DNA of 64,000 nucleotides. Source: Streptomyces globosus (lineage in GTDB: Bacteria; Actinomycetota; Actinomycetes; Streptomycetales; Streptomycetaceae). Position 1 is the first letter of the stretch, and each line of letters begins with the position of its first letter. The position numbers and the translations under genes were made by a program. The notes beneath the pieces are model-generated. The model had not been told where the DNA came from and did no database searches. It saw only the letters and a list, made by a program, of their open reading frames with translations. The stretch is taken from positions 46,702 to 110,701 of the forward strand of contig NZ_CP030863.1 in assembly GCF_003325375.1 (NCBI RefSeq), read 5' to 3'. This document shows positions 7,252-16,016 of the stretch, piece after piece.

Positions 7252-8691
7252 TTAGTTCCTGATCGCGGTCAGGGTGTTGCGGACGCTGCCGAGCTTGACC
7301 GCGCGGCCGCCGTCGGCGTTGACGAGCTCCAGGATCTGGAGGGCGTCCAGCGGGTCGTCGTGCGCGTCCAGGACGGACTGGATGCGGTCGCGCAGCGTGC
7401 GGGCCTTCGGCTTGGCCGCGGCGGCCGGGACCGGCGAGGGTGCCGCCTTGGCGCCGCCGCCGCTCTTCTTCTTGCCGCCGCCTTCGCCGTCTTCGTCTTC
7501 CTCGGGCTCGGGGAAGACGGCCCGGTATGCCTCCATGCCGTCCAGGCGCTGGCAGTAGGCGTCGCCGATCAGGCCCCAGGCGTCTTCCTCGATCTCGGGC
7601 GGGGCGCCGGGGCCGTAGAGGTCGAGGACCTCCGGGTCCAGGCCCTCGGTGGGCTCGGACGAGCCGATGTTCCAGAACCGCATCTTGCTGGTGGGGTAGC
7701 GGCCGTTGACGTTGTAGGCGGTGCCCTGGGTGCCGGGCAGGTCGCTGTCGTCATGCTCCTCGTCGAACTGCGAGACGAGGTCGACTTCGCCCGCGTACTT
7801 GGGGATCGGCGCGAGGACCTGCCCGGCGGGCAGCAGGCCGTCGGTCACCAGCTGCTTCATCATCGAGCTGGTCCAGCGCAGGAGGACGACTTCGCCTTCC
7901 TTGAGCATCGCCCTCAGCGTGTCCGAGCCGCCCATTTCCTCGAGGTGGCCGGCCTGCGCGAACAGGCCGATCCCAACGCCGAGGGACCGGCCGGTGCGGC
8001 CGATGTCCTTGATGTAGAAGGTGGCCTCGTCGCGGTAGGGCGCGCCCTTTTCGAGCAACCTGTTCGCTTCGTCGATGATCTGGTAGATCAGCGGATCGGG
8101 CCGGTCGCGCAGGAACTTCGAGCGGCCGAGGCGGGCGTAGCGCTCCTGGCGGTCCATCATGGTCAGCCACGTCGTGCGCAGCTGCGCCATCGTGCCTTCC
8201 TGCGTGGTGACCCTCCAGGCCACGTTGCCGTCCAGGCCGGGCCCGGCCTGCCCGAAGGCTTCCGGTGCGGACTGGCCTCCCTTGAGGTCGGCGTACAGGA
8301 CGGCGATGCCGGAGCGCTTCATCGCGGCGAGGATGATCTGCCCGGCGGTGGACTTGCCTGCGCCGGTGGTGCCGAACAGCAGCAGGCGCTGCGCGGACCC
8401 GGACGCCGGGTCGTACAGGCGCAGCAGGGAGGGCCGGCCGTTGTGGTAGCGGCCGATCCAGATGCGGCCGCGGGCGTCCATGACCAGCATCTCGGGGTCG
8501 GCGAGGATGACGCGGGCGAGCGGGTCGTGGGGGTAGATGGTGACCAGAGCCTTGGTGCCCATGACGCTGGTCTCCACCGCGAGCCGGTTGACGTCGGCGA
8601 TGTGCAGCGCCGCGGCGAGGCGCTGCGGGTGGTACGTGATGATGTCGCCGGGCTCGGCCGCTTCAACGGTGAGCTCGTAGATCCTGCTCAT
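7252..8691 (-). CDS. FtsK/VirD4-like transfer ATPase
   Basis: The 479-aa cytoplasmic ATPase has Walker A GTTGAGKST at 107-115 and Walker B LIYQIIDEA at 201-209, followed by IKDIGRTGRSLGVGI typical of FtsK/SpoIIIE/TraB-type motors. After the ATPase core come an acidic and Lys/Gly linker and a C-terminal helical domain of about 60 residues that could be a winged helix for DNA recognition. It lacks N-terminal membrane helices; these are supplied by the gene just upstream, whose stop overlaps this ATG as ATGA. Together they resemble a split TraB/FtsK translocase moving double-stranded DNA between mycelia. The family is clear; the exact role is inference. Confidence 0.8.
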   Translation of the reverse strand: MSRIYELTVEAAEPGDIITYHPQRLAAALHIADVNRLAVETSVMGTKALVTIYPHDPLARVILADPEMLVMDARGRIWIGRYHNGRPSLLRLYDPASGSAQRLLLFGTTGAGKSTAGQIILAAMKRSGIAVLYADLKGGQSAPEAFGQAGPGLDGNVAWRVTTQEGTMAQLRTTWLTMMDRQERYARLGRSKFLRDRPDPLIYQIIDEANRLLEKGAPYRDEATFYIKDIGRTGRSLGVGIGLFAQAGHLEEMGGSDTLRAMLKEGEVVLLRWTSSMMKQLVTDGLLPAGQVLAPIPKYAGEVDLVSQFDEEHDDSDLPGTQGTAYNVNGRYPTSKMRFWNIGSSEPTEGLDPEVLDLYGPGAPPEIEEDAWGLIGDAYCQRLDGMEAYRAVFPEPEEDEDGEGGGKKKSGGGAKAAPSPVPAAAAKPKARTLRDRIQSVLDAHDDPLDALQILELVNADGGRAVKLGSVRNTLTAIRN

Positions 8692-9530
8692 GCGGGGAGC
8701 TCCTTGGTCTCCTCGTCGGGGATGTCGACGGTGCGGATCGCGGTGATGACGGTGGAGGGCATGCCCTTGGGGGCGATGAGCTTCTCCCAGGCCGTGTAGA
8801 TGTCCATGGCTTCCTCGGGGGCCTGGCCGACGGTCAGCCGCCGCACCCCGGCGCCCTGGCGAGGTACCGGGGTGATGGCGATCTCGTCCTCGGGCCAGTT
8901 GATGGCCGCGGACAGCTCCAGCAGGTCGATCTTCGGGACCGGCTTGCCGGGCAGCGTGGAGCGGATGACGGCGGTCATCGACTGCTCACCGGTGCGTTCG
9001 ATCTGCTCCAGCACCGTGTTCGGGGCGGCGCCGCCCTCGATGGCGACGTGCTGCGCCCAGAACACGGCCTGCGGATGCTGGGGTCCGGCGGGGACGTCCT
9101 CCTGGACCAGGAGCTCGCGGGTCTGCTCGATCGCCTCGGGGGTGAGCGACTTCTCGCGGCCGACCAGGATGCGGGCCACGCGGGCCGGACGCACGTAGAG
9201 CACCGCGGCGGTCCAGCCGGCGTCGGCGAGGAGCTCCCAGTACCAGTCGATGCCGGGGATGATCCGCTGCGCGGTGAGCAGGACGGCCATGGACACCGAG
9301 GGGGCCATGTAGAGGCCCATGGCGGTGTTGCCCGTGGCATCACGGCGCAGGGTCAGGGACCAGGCCGCGCCCCAGCCAGCGCAGCCGAGGGCGGCCAGGA
9401 CGGAGGGGGCGTAGAGGTCGTGGGTGAAGGCGCCGGTGGCGAGCGCGCCGGTGCCGGCCACGGTGGCGACGCGGCCGACGGCGTTGCGCGCCAGGGCGAA
9501 GCGGCTGCGCAGGGGTCCGAGGCGGATCAT
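8688..9530 (-). CDS. Membrane partner of the FtsK-like ATPase
   Basis: The 280-aa product has three to four hydrophobic segments in its first 130 residues and then a soluble region with a helical ALEQTRELL-like stretch and LLELSAAINWPEDEIAI. Its stop overlaps the start of the ATPase gene by four bases (ATGA), so the two are translationally coupled and probably act in one complex. No family name recognised. It may anchor the ATPase at the membrane, comparable to the N-terminal part of full-length FtsK/TraB proteins. Confidence 0.65.
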   Translation of the reverse strand: MIRLGPLRSRFALARNAVGRVATVAGTGALATGAFTHDLYAPSVLAALGCAGWGAAWSLTLRRDATGNTAMGLYMAPSVSMAVLLTAQRIIPGIDWYWELLADAGWTAAVLYVRPARVARILVGREKSLTPEAIEQTRELLVQEDVPAGPQHPQAVFWAQHVAIEGGAAPNTVLEQIERTGEQSMTAVIRSTLPGKPVPKIDLLELSAAINWPEDEIAITPVPRQGAGVRRLTVGQAPEEAMDIYTAWEKLIAPKGMPSTVITAIRTVDIPDEETKELPA

Positions 9531-9558
9531 CGGTGAGCTCTCCTTGTCAGGGCATAGG

Positions 9559-9596
9559 GAAGGGCGGCGAACCCGTCGTGGGGTTCGCCGCCCTTC
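9559..9596 (-). terminator. Strong hairpin after the 9619-10053 gene
   Basis: Perfect 16-bp arms GAAGGGCGGCGAACCC / GGGTTCGCCGCCCTTC, 6-base loop. It separates the ATPase pair from the genes upstream of it. Confidence 0.65.
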
Positions 9597-9618
9597 GTGC
9601 TGGTGCGGAGCGGGTGGG

Positions 9619-10053
9619 TCAGCGGTTGCTGTAGAAGGTGCGGTCGGCCATCTCGATGCCGTCGGGCATGTTATTGGCGGCGTCCGCGACCGAGCCGTAG
9701 TCGGCGATGTGCGCGTCGGCGGTCTCGTGGAAGAGCGTGGACATCTCCTCGCACTCCACGGCCATGGCTTCGGCTTCGTCCTTGCAGGACCGCATCACGG
9801 TCGCCGCTTCGCGGTGCTCGTTGACGGTGGACTGGTCGACGCTGAGGGCGGCGGCCTGGTCGGCGAGCCGGTCGACCGACTTCGCGCAGTCCTCCACGTA
9901 CTTGAAGGTGGAGCGGACCTGGTGGGAGAGGCCCGCCATGGTGGCGCTGGCGGCGGTGAGCTGCGCGACGACGATGCCGAAGCGGACGGCGCCGACGATG
10001 GCGGAGCCGGTCTTCTGGAGAGCACCGCCGATGACGGGTACGAGGTCGGACAC
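9619..10053 (-). CDS. Conserved-type hypothetical protein, 144 aa
   Basis: Starts at GTG 10053 with AGGAG seven bases upstream; the longer frame to 10209 overlaps the upstream gene and is rejected. The protein has a weakly hydrophobic helix near residues 10-40 (AIVGAVRFGIVVAQLTAAS) and then predominantly helical, acidic sequence with three Cys (EDCAKS, RSCKDE, VECEEM). No family recognised. It is probably co-transcribed with the large repeat protein ten bases upstream. Confidence 0.6.
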   Translation of the reverse strand: MSDLVPVIGGALQKTGSAIVGAVRFGIVVAQLTAASATMAGLSHQVRSTFKYVEDCAKSVDRLADQAAALSVDQSTVNEHREAATVMRSCKDEAEAMAVECEEMSTLFHETADAHIADYGSVADAANNMPDGIEMADRTFYSNR

Positions 10054-10063
10054 GGTGGTTCTC

Positions 10064-12439
10064 CTATTCGACGTGGTAGTCGCGCTCGGCGGGGGCGGCG
10101 TGTCCGGCGTCGCGGACGGCGTCGGCGAGCGGCTTGTGGCGGCGCTCGGCGTTCTCGCCGGCGCTCGCGATGGCCTCGGAGGCGGCGGGCAGCTTCTCCG
10201 CCAGGGCATCGGCCTTCGCCTTCACGCTGACGGCCTTCTCGGCGAGGATCAGGACCCAGCCCTCCAGGACGCCGGGCACCTTGAGGTCGACGATCTTCTC
10301 GTGCAGGGCCTCCAGCCGCGTCATCATCTTTTCGCAGCCCTCGGCGGCGGCGCGGGCCTCGTCGACGCCCGCCATGATCTCCTCGGCCATGTCGGCGTCG
10401 GATTCGATGACGTCGTAGATCGTCAGGTCGCTGTCCGCGTACTGGGTGTTCGGTGCCTTCGTCGGGACGGGCACGGTCACCACGGTTCCTCCTTTTTGTG
10501 CTGCGGGAATCGCTCCGGCGGGAACCCCGGCCCGGCGGCGCGCCTCACGCTGGCGTGCCTCCCAGACCTGGCCGCCGGCCTGTTCGACGGTGATCGTCGT
10601 GCCCTCGGCGTAGCCCCAGCCCGGCGGTGGGCCGAACCCTCCGGCCGGCGCCGATGCCGGGTCGGGGCCGGCCGTCGTGGCCGAGCTGGTGGAGCTGGAC
10701 GGGTCCGGCTCCGGCTTCCCGGAGCGGCGCGCTCCCGCCCGCTCCCACCAGCCGCGCAGCGAACGGCGCCGCTCGCCCTTCGGCTTGGAGGCCGGGCCGG
10801 TCGGCGTCGGCCCCGTCGTGCTCGTGCTGCTGGTAGGACCGGCGGGCGCGGGCTTCCGCGGCTTCTTGGTGAGCTTGACCTTCTTGCGCAGGTTCACCTT
10901 CGACGTCGGCGTCGGCCCGGCGGGTGCGCCCGGCCCCGGCTTCCGGGGCTTCTTGGTGAGCCGGACCTTCTTGCGCAGGTTCACCTTCGGGGCCGTACCG
11001 GCCGCGGTGGTGGGCTTGGGCTTCTTCGTGAGGCTGACCTTCGGCCTCGCGGTACCGGCCGGGGTAGTCGTGCTGGGCTTGGGCTCCTTGGTCAGGTCGA
11101 GCTTCGGCCCGCTCGGCGTCGCCGTCCCGGCCGGGGCCGGCTTCTTCTTCCCCCTGTTCTTGCCCTTGGGGACCGTGGTCAGGACCGGCGTCAGGTGCTT
11201 GCGGCGCTTGTTCAGCCGCCGCTCCGATTCCGCCGCGATAGCCGCCGGGAGGGTGACCCGCCCAGCGCCCGTGCGCTTCGGAGGGCCGCTGACGCCCGGC
11301 TTCCTCCCGCCCTTCTTGCCCTTGCGGCCCTTCGAGGGCGCGGGCGAGGACGGCCGCTTGCGGCCCGGCTTCGAACCCGTCCCTGACGAACCGGGCTTCG
11401 TGCCCGTGCCCGTCCCGGGCTTCGTGCCGGATGAGCCCGGCTTCGTCCCCGTGCCCGAGCCGGGCTTCGTCCCCGTGCCCGAGCCGGGCTTCGTCCCCGA
11501 GCCCGTGCCGGGCTTGGACCCGGACGAGCTGGTCTTCGACCCGGGGCCGCGGCCCGGCTTCGAGCCGGAGGACGGTGTGGCGCCGCCGCCCCCGCCGGAC
11601 TTGCCGGAGGAGCCGGGAGTGCCGGTGCCGTTCTTCGGCTTGGGGCCGTTGCGGATCCGGTCGGCGGCCCGGTCCCGGACAGCTCCGGAGAGGCTGCCGG
11701 AGTTGTTCCTCGTGCCGGTTGTCGGGGTCTTTCCACCCCCAACTCCGGGCTTTCCGCCGCCCTTTGTCCCGGAGGTCTCCAGGGCGCCCCTGCGGCCTCC
11801 GCCGCCGCCTCCGCGCCCGCCGGTGCCCAGTGAGGGCGTACGGCCGCCAGAGCCCCCGCCAGGGGCCTTGCTGGGCGTCTTGGATCCGGAGGCGACCGGC
11901 GACTTGGAGCCGCTGGGGGAGCGGAACGTGCTGGGCGCGGAATTCTTCCCGGAGTTTGTCCGGCCGCCGCCGCCACCTGATGTGCGGGTGCTTCGCCCGA
12001 ATTCTGGCCCGGGCTGCAAGCGGCTTTTCTGGCGGGCCGCTTCCAATCCGATGGCGACCTTATCGGCCGCCGCCTGCTGTTTATCCGCAATGGCCCGGTG
12101 GTGTTCGTGGCGGGCTTTCAGATAAGCGGCGACATTCCATGCGCCGCGCATTGCGGCGACGGTAATACCGGCCATCATCACCACGGACATGGCGGCGATT
12201 CCCTGCCCTTGCGAACTGCCCGGGATTCCGGGTTCCGCGTGTGCGGCCGTGGTGTCACCGGCTCCACCGACGTCGGAATTCCCGGCGACCAGCAGGGAGG
12301 GCGGGGGCGCCAGGGTGGGCAGGGCGGTCAGGGTCGGGGTGTCGGCCCCGGGGGCCGGCGGGCCGCTGCCCACCGGCCCCGGGATCGTGAGCCCGCCGGG
12401 GAAGCCGAGGACGGTCCCCCCGGCGTCGTCGTCGGCCAT
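10064..12439 (-). CDS. Large basic low-complexity repeat protein, 791 aa
   Basis: ATG 12439 has GGAG seven bases upstream. An N-terminal Pro/Gly-rich region and one hydrophobic segment near residues 85-105 are followed by about 500 residues of Gly/Ser/Lys/Pro low complexity, including tandem GTKPGSGT-type units and then basic units such as KVNLRKKVRLTKKPRKP repeated with variation. The last 150 residues are normal helical sequence. The centre is strongly basic and probably disordered, so it could bind DNA or cell-wall polymer, or span the envelope. No family recognised. A long open frame on the other strand (10677-12125) is an antisense shadow of the repeats. Confidence 0.7.
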   Translation of the reverse strand: MADDDAGGTVLGFPGGLTIPGPVGSGPPAPGADTPTLTALPTLAPPPSLLVAGNSDVGGAGDTTAAHAEPGIPGSSQGQGIAAMSVVMMAGITVAAMRGAWNVAAYLKARHEHHRAIADKQQAAADKVAIGLEAARQKSRLQPGPEFGRSTRTSGGGGGRTNSGKNSAPSTFRSPSGSKSPVASGSKTPSKAPGGGSGGRTPSLGTGGRGGGGGGRRGALETSGTKGGGKPGVGGGKTPTTGTRNNSGSLSGAVRDRAADRIRNGPKPKNGTGTPGSSGKSGGGGGATPSSGSKPGRGPGSKTSSSGSKPGTGSGTKPGSGTGTKPGSGTGTKPGSSGTKPGTGTGTKPGSSGTGSKPGRKRPSSPAPSKGRKGKKGGRKPGVSGPPKRTGAGRVTLPAAIAAESERRLNKRRKHLTPVLTTVPKGKNRGKKKPAPAGTATPSGPKLDLTKEPKPSTTTPAGTARPKVSLTKKPKPTTAAGTAPKVNLRKKVRLTKKPRKPGPGAPAGPTPTSKVNLRKKVKLTKKPRKPAPAGPTSSTSTTGPTPTGPASKPKGERRRSLRGWWERAGARRSGKPEPDPSSSTSSATTAGPDPASAPAGGFGPPPGWGYAEGTTITVEQAGGQVWEARQREARRRAGVPAGAIPAAQKGGTVVTVPVPTKAPNTQYADSDLTIYDVIESDADMAEEIMAGVDEARAAAEGCEKMMTRLEALHEKIVDLKVPGVLEGWVLILAEKAVSVKAKADALAEKLPAASEAIASAGENAERRHKPLADAVRDAGHAAPAERDYHVE
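11386..11514. repeat. Tandem 24-bp coding repeat
   Basis: Near-identical units built on GGGCTTCGTCCCCGTGCCC are repeated in tandem with small variations and encode the GTKPGSGT units of the 791-aa protein. Copy number is a likely site of slippage. Confidence 0.65.
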
Positions 12440-12572
12440 CGGCCGTCTCCATTCGATCAGTCACTCCGGGTCACGGATCCGGGGGCCTCACGCGCGCGTA
12501 TAGGCGCGCATGTTGGAACCCCCAGATTCATGGAGTGAGGCGGTGATGATGAGCTGTGGTGAGCGCGGAGCG

Positions 12573-12773
12573 TTACGACGAGGTCGGCCGGCCCTGCTGC
12601 TCCGTCGTCCAGCCCTGGAGCAGCAGGACCAGGTCGGCCCACGCCCTGTCGTCGGTGCCCGCCAGGAGGCGGGCGAGGTCCCACAGCGCGGTGGCCCGCG
12701 CCTTGTTCGTGGTGGTCTCCGCCAGGCGCTTGTTCCAGCGCGCCGTCTGGCCCTTGGAAAGGTGAGCAGCCAT
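12573..12773 (-). CDS. Hypothetical protein, 66 aa
   Basis: Starts MAAHLSKGQTARWNKRLAET and is helical, with WDLARLLAGTDDRAWADLV. ATG 12773 lies three bases beyond the TGA of the preceding gene, and GAGGG inside that gene serves as ribosome site. No family recognised. Co-transcription with the 171-aa gene upstream is likely. Confidence 0.55.
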   Translation of the reverse strand: MAAHLSKGQTARWNKRLAETTTNKARATALWDLARLLAGTDDRAWADLVLLLQGWTTEQQGRPTSS

Positions 12774-12776
12774 ATG

Positions 12777-13292
12777 TCAGGCCCTCTTTTCCAGGAAATC
12801 CAGGAAGGTGTTCTGACCGCCGTCCGTGCCGGTCTTCTGCACAACTCCCTTACCGTCGCCGGTCGGCTCGACCAGGGCGCTGGTGAGGCCGTTGAGGTGT
12901 CCGGCGGTGTTGACCGCGCGGGCGGTGGCCAGGCCCTTCTTGTGAGCCTTTTCCAGCTCCTTCTTCTCCGCCTTCTTCTCACGCTTGGCGGGCAGTTCGA
13001 CGTAGCGCCGCTGGAATTCGGGGTCGAGCTTTCCGACGTGGTTTACGGCGGTCCGCAGGTCCTTTTCGAGCTGCGCCAGCGGGCGGGAGGCGAGATAGGC
13101 CCGGATTCGGGCCTCGAAGGGCTTGTCTCCGTCGAACTGGATGTTCTCCAGGTCGGCCCGGTACTCGCCGAGCAGGGCCCTGACCTCGTCGGCCATCTGC
13201 CGCAGCCGCTCGCGCTGCTGGGCGGCGTAGACGGCGGTGCCGCCGGGCTTCATCAGGTGGTCCGAGGTCCACCGGTTGCTGTTCTCGGGCAT
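12777..13292 (-). CDS. Helical hypothetical protein, 171 aa
   Basis: ATG 13292 has GGAGG nine bases upstream. The product is rich in charged heptad-like helix (ADEVRALLGEYRADLENIQF, then a Lys-rich REKKAEKKELEKAHKKG). No catalytic motif. It sits between the DUF2637 protein and the large repeat protein, so a structural or regulatory role in transfer is possible; no family recognised. Confidence 0.6.
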   Translation of the reverse strand: MPENSNRWTSDHLMKPGGTAVYAAQQRERLRQMADEVRALLGEYRADLENIQFDGDKPFEARIRAYLASRPLAQLEKDLRTAVNHVGKLDPEFQRRYVELPAKREKKAEKKELEKAHKKGLATARAVNTAGHLNGLTSALVEPTGDGKGVVQKTGTDGGQNTFLDFLEKRA

Positions 13293-13461
13293 GGCAGAAG
13301 ACCTCCAGGTCTCGGGGTGGGGAGGGGGAAGGGATTCGTGGGTCCGTGTCCCCGAGGGGTGCGTGCGGGGCCGGGGTGGTGCTCGGTTGGGGCGGGCGGT
13401 CCGCGCCCCGCTCGGGGCGGGTGCGGACCGCGGGCCTGCCGGCCGTGGCCGTCACCGGTCC

Positions 13462-14161
13462 GCGCTCACGCTCGGGGGAGCGTGGGCGCGGGCCGGGGGC
13501 GACCATGAGCGGCAGGTGCGGTGAGCGCCGGTGGGCGCTCAGGCGGGGCGGTGAGCGCGGTGGGCGCTCAGGCGCTCACCGGGACGCTCGCCCCGGCGCT
13601 CACGTTCGCGCTCGCCGGGGCGCTCGGGGTGCCCTCCTCGACCTGCTCGCGCAGGCGCTGGGCGGTCGGGCGGGAGACCGGCTCGTCGGACAGGCCCGCT
13701 GCGGTGAGCGCGTCGCGGATCTCCGTCCACTGCGGACGGCGCCCGAGCTCGGTGTAGAGGAGCCGGATCCGATCGTGGCGGCGCTCGGTGAGCGCGTCCC
13801 GCTCGCTGTTGCTTCGACCGCCCTCCGCTCGGTGAGCGTCCTCGCCCTCCACGGGGCGCTCACCTCCGTGAGCGCGTGTGGTGAGCGCCGGGCGCTCGCG
13901 CTCACCCTGAGCGTTGCCGGAGGTGAGCGCGCTCACCTCGGGGTGAGCGCCGCCCGGTTCCGGGTGAGCGTCGGCGCTCGCCTCCACCCGCTCGACGGTG
14001 TGAGCGTCCTCGGGGGTGAGCGTGTCGGCGAGCGCGGCGGGCGCGCTGCCGAGCTTGAGCGCCATCCGCTGCTCCAGCGGCGCCTTCCACCGCCACAGCA
14101 GACCGAACTCCTCGCGCAGCCGCGCTCGCAGCCAGGTCTCCTGCTGGAGGCGGGTGAGCGC
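13462..14161. repeat. Dense GTGAGCGC octamer array, candidate transfer site
   Basis: In 700 bases, 15 copies of GTGAGCGC or its complement and four of GTGAGCGT occur, in both orientations, at about 13462, 13521, 13551, 13572, 13596, 13704, 13788, 13832, 13856, 13868, 13881, 13898, 13923, 13929, 13943, 13964, 14000, 14016 and 14154. The array crosses the stop codon of the DUF2637 gene (13568) into non-coding DNA, so protein constraint does not explain it. Two copies form the palindrome GTGAGCGCGCTCAC. TraB-type motors recognise 8-bp repeats in clt loci, and FtsK-type motors recognise octamers, so this is a reasonable clt candidate. Confidence 0.7.
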
Positions 14162-15865
14162 CTCGTCGTAGGAGGTGATCTCCCACAGGATCATCCGGCG
14201 GCGAAGCCGGGCGGTGGGGATCGGGGCGAGGATCCAGCGCGAGCGCCGCACCGTGTCCATCCTGACCTTGCCGGTGACCGCGCCGATCTTCGTGGCGTAC
14301 ACGTGGGAGGCGATCTCCGAGAAGACGACCCAGAGCAGGGTGAGGGCGGCGTGCCCGATGCGGCCGGCGGCGGAGTCCGAGGCGTTCCAGTTGAGGTAGA
14401 CGGTCACCGCCGTCAGTACGCGGGGCACCCAGCGGATCCAGCGCAGCTCCATCCCCATCCGGATCAGGATCAGGTTGGCGCCGGTGAACGCTGGGATCGC
14501 GACGTCGATGCCGACCGGCAGGAGCCACGGCCACTCCCAGCCCCACGCCGCGGCCTTGGCATCCAGCGCGGTGTAGGAGGAGAGCAGGCCGAGGGTGGAG
14601 ACGACCGCGGCCGCCAGGACGATCCCGACGACCAGGAGCAGTTCCTGCCCGGACAGCGGCGGGACACCGCCGGCGGGCCGGGCCTCGTCCCGGGTCTTGC
14701 GGCGCTTGGCGCGGGATTCGGCCCGGATCTCCCGGCGCCGCGCCCGGCGCACGGTCCGCTGCGTCGCGGCCTCGAGGATCCGCTCGGCCTCGGCCAGGGC
14801 CAGCGCCGCGGCGGCCTGGTCGGCCGCGGCCTTCGCTTCCGCCTCCCGGGCCGTCTTCGCGTCCGTCTCGGCCTGCTCGCGCAGCCGGGCGACGTCCTTG
14901 TCGGTGGCGGCCCTCAGCTCCTCGGCGCTCTTGCGGGCGTCGTCCAGGGCGCGGTCGGCGTCGGCGCGAAGGCCGGCGGCCATCTTCTCCGCCCCGGCCC
15001 GCATCTGCGCGGCCTGCTCGTCCGCGCTCCGGCGGGTCCGCTCCGCGTCGGCACGGGCCCGCTCCAGGAGCTCCTCGGCGTCCTTGGCCGCGCGCGTACG
15101 GGCGTCGGCGGCGGTGCGCTCGGCCTCGGCCATGAGCTTGGTGCGCTTGTCCGTCGCGTCGGCGAGGACCTGCGCTGCTTCCCGGCCGGCCTCCGTACGG
15201 ACCTGCTCGGCGTCGGCAGCCGCCGACGTCAAGGCGTCCTGCGCCCGGCGGTTCGCGTCAGCCAGGACCTCCTCCGCCTTCCCGGCCGCCGCCGTGGTGA
15301 GGGCGTCGGCCTCGCTGCGCGCGTCGGCGAGCAGCTGCTCGGCGGCCGACTCGGCGTCGGTCGCGGCCTCCTGGCGGATCCGGTCGGCGGCCTCCGCTGC
15401 GGTGGCCAGAGCCTCGTCTGCCTTGCCGGTCGCTTCGGTGGTGAGGGCCTCGGCCTTGTCCCGGGCGTCGGCGAGCAGCTGCTCCGCCGTGGTCTCCGCG
15501 GCCGTGCGGGCCTGGTCGGCAGCGGTGGCGGCGGCGGCCAGGAGGCGGGCCTTCTCGGCGGTGGCCTCCTCGGTGAGGGTGGCCGCCTCCGTGCGGGCGT
15601 TGTCCAGCAGTTCGGCGGCGCGGGTCTCGCCCGCGGCGACGATCCGGGCGGCGTCGGCGGCGCCCTGGGCGCGGAGGTCGGCGGCGCGGTCGGCGGCGTC
15701 GGCCAGGACCGGGTCGGCCTCCTCGTGGACCGGGGGCACGGCGGTCTCGGCGGCCTGGGTGCCGGCCTGGCTCGGGACGGTGGCCGCGGGGGGCTGCGGC
15801 CGGGCGGGGGTGCGGGGCTGCCGCTTGGGCTGGGCCCGGCGGCGGGCGTTGGTCTTGGTGGCCAC
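13568..15865 (-). CDS. Coiled-coil / DUF2637 (Spd-like) membrane protein, 765 aa
   Basis: The GTG at 15865, with GAGAGGAC upstream, is preferred over the longer frame. A Lys/Arg/Pro-rich start is followed by about 350 residues of Ala/Glu-rich repetitive coiled coil (units such as AEQLLADARDKAEALTTEA), then a basic hinge, four hydrophobic segments with WPWLLPVGIDVAIPAF and LNWNASDSAAGRIGHA typical of DUF2637, and a C-terminal region containing DALTAAGLSDEPVSRPTAQ, likely an HTH. DUF2637 proteins belong to the Spd group that helps spread plasmid DNA through mycelium. The long coiled-coil fusion is unusual. The 3' coding region carries the GTGAGCGC array. Confidence 0.75.
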   Translation of the reverse strand: MATKTNARRRAQPKRQPRTPARPQPPAATVPSQAGTQAAETAVPPVHEEADPVLADAADRAADLRAQGAADAARIVAAGETRAAELLDNARTEAATLTEEATAEKARLLAAAATAADQARTAAETTAEQLLADARDKAEALTTEATGKADEALATAAEAADRIRQEAATDAESAAEQLLADARSEADALTTAAAGKAEEVLADANRRAQDALTSAAADAEQVRTEAGREAAQVLADATDKRTKLMAEAERTAADARTRAAKDAEELLERARADAERTRRSADEQAAQMRAGAEKMAAGLRADADRALDDARKSAEELRAATDKDVARLREQAETDAKTAREAEAKAAADQAAAALALAEAERILEAATQRTVRRARRREIRAESRAKRRKTRDEARPAGGVPPLSGQELLLVVGIVLAAAVVSTLGLLSSYTALDAKAAAWGWEWPWLLPVGIDVAIPAFTGANLILIRMGMELRWIRWVPRVLTAVTVYLNWNASDSAAGRIGHAALTLLWVVFSEIASHVYATKIGAVTGKVRMDTVRRSRWILAPIPTARLRRRMILWEITSYDEALTRLQQETWLRARLREEFGLLWRWKAPLEQRMALKLGSAPAALADTLTPEDAHTVERVEASADAHPEPGGAHPEVSALTSGNAQGERERPALTTRAHGGERPVEGEDAHRAEGGRSNSERDALTERRHDRIRLLYTELGRRPQWTEIRDALTAAGLSDEPVSRPTAQRLREQVEEGTPSAPASANVSAGASVPVSA

Positions 15866-15953
15866 GGGGGGATGTCCTCTCGTACGTTCCGGCGCCTCCG
15901 TGAAGAGGGGCACCGCGGGGCAGCGTCGGTCGGTAGGGTCAGGACCAGGTCCT

Positions 15954-15989
15954 CCGAGGCCCCGGCAGCTTCAATGCCGGGGGCTCGGG
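15954..15989 (-). terminator. Hairpin downstream of 16017-16397
   Basis: CCGAGGCCCCGGCA pairs with TGCCGGGGGCTCGG (one mismatch) around a 7-base loop, beyond the stop at 16017. Confidence 0.5.
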
Positions 15990-16016
15990 GGACCGCTGTG
16001 CTGCGGGGCTGGTGGG

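Noticed and set aside
6859..8799. 646-aa open frame on the plus strand
   Set aside because: Lies over the FtsK-like ATPase gene; composition typical of antisense frames.
11386..11514. 24-bp tandem repeat considered as CRISPR
   Set aside because: No spacers; units are contiguous and encode the protein repeat. No cas genes in the window.
10677..12125. 482-aa Pro/Val/Phe-rich frame on the plus strand
   Set aside because: Mirror of the low-complexity repeats in the 791-aa protein.
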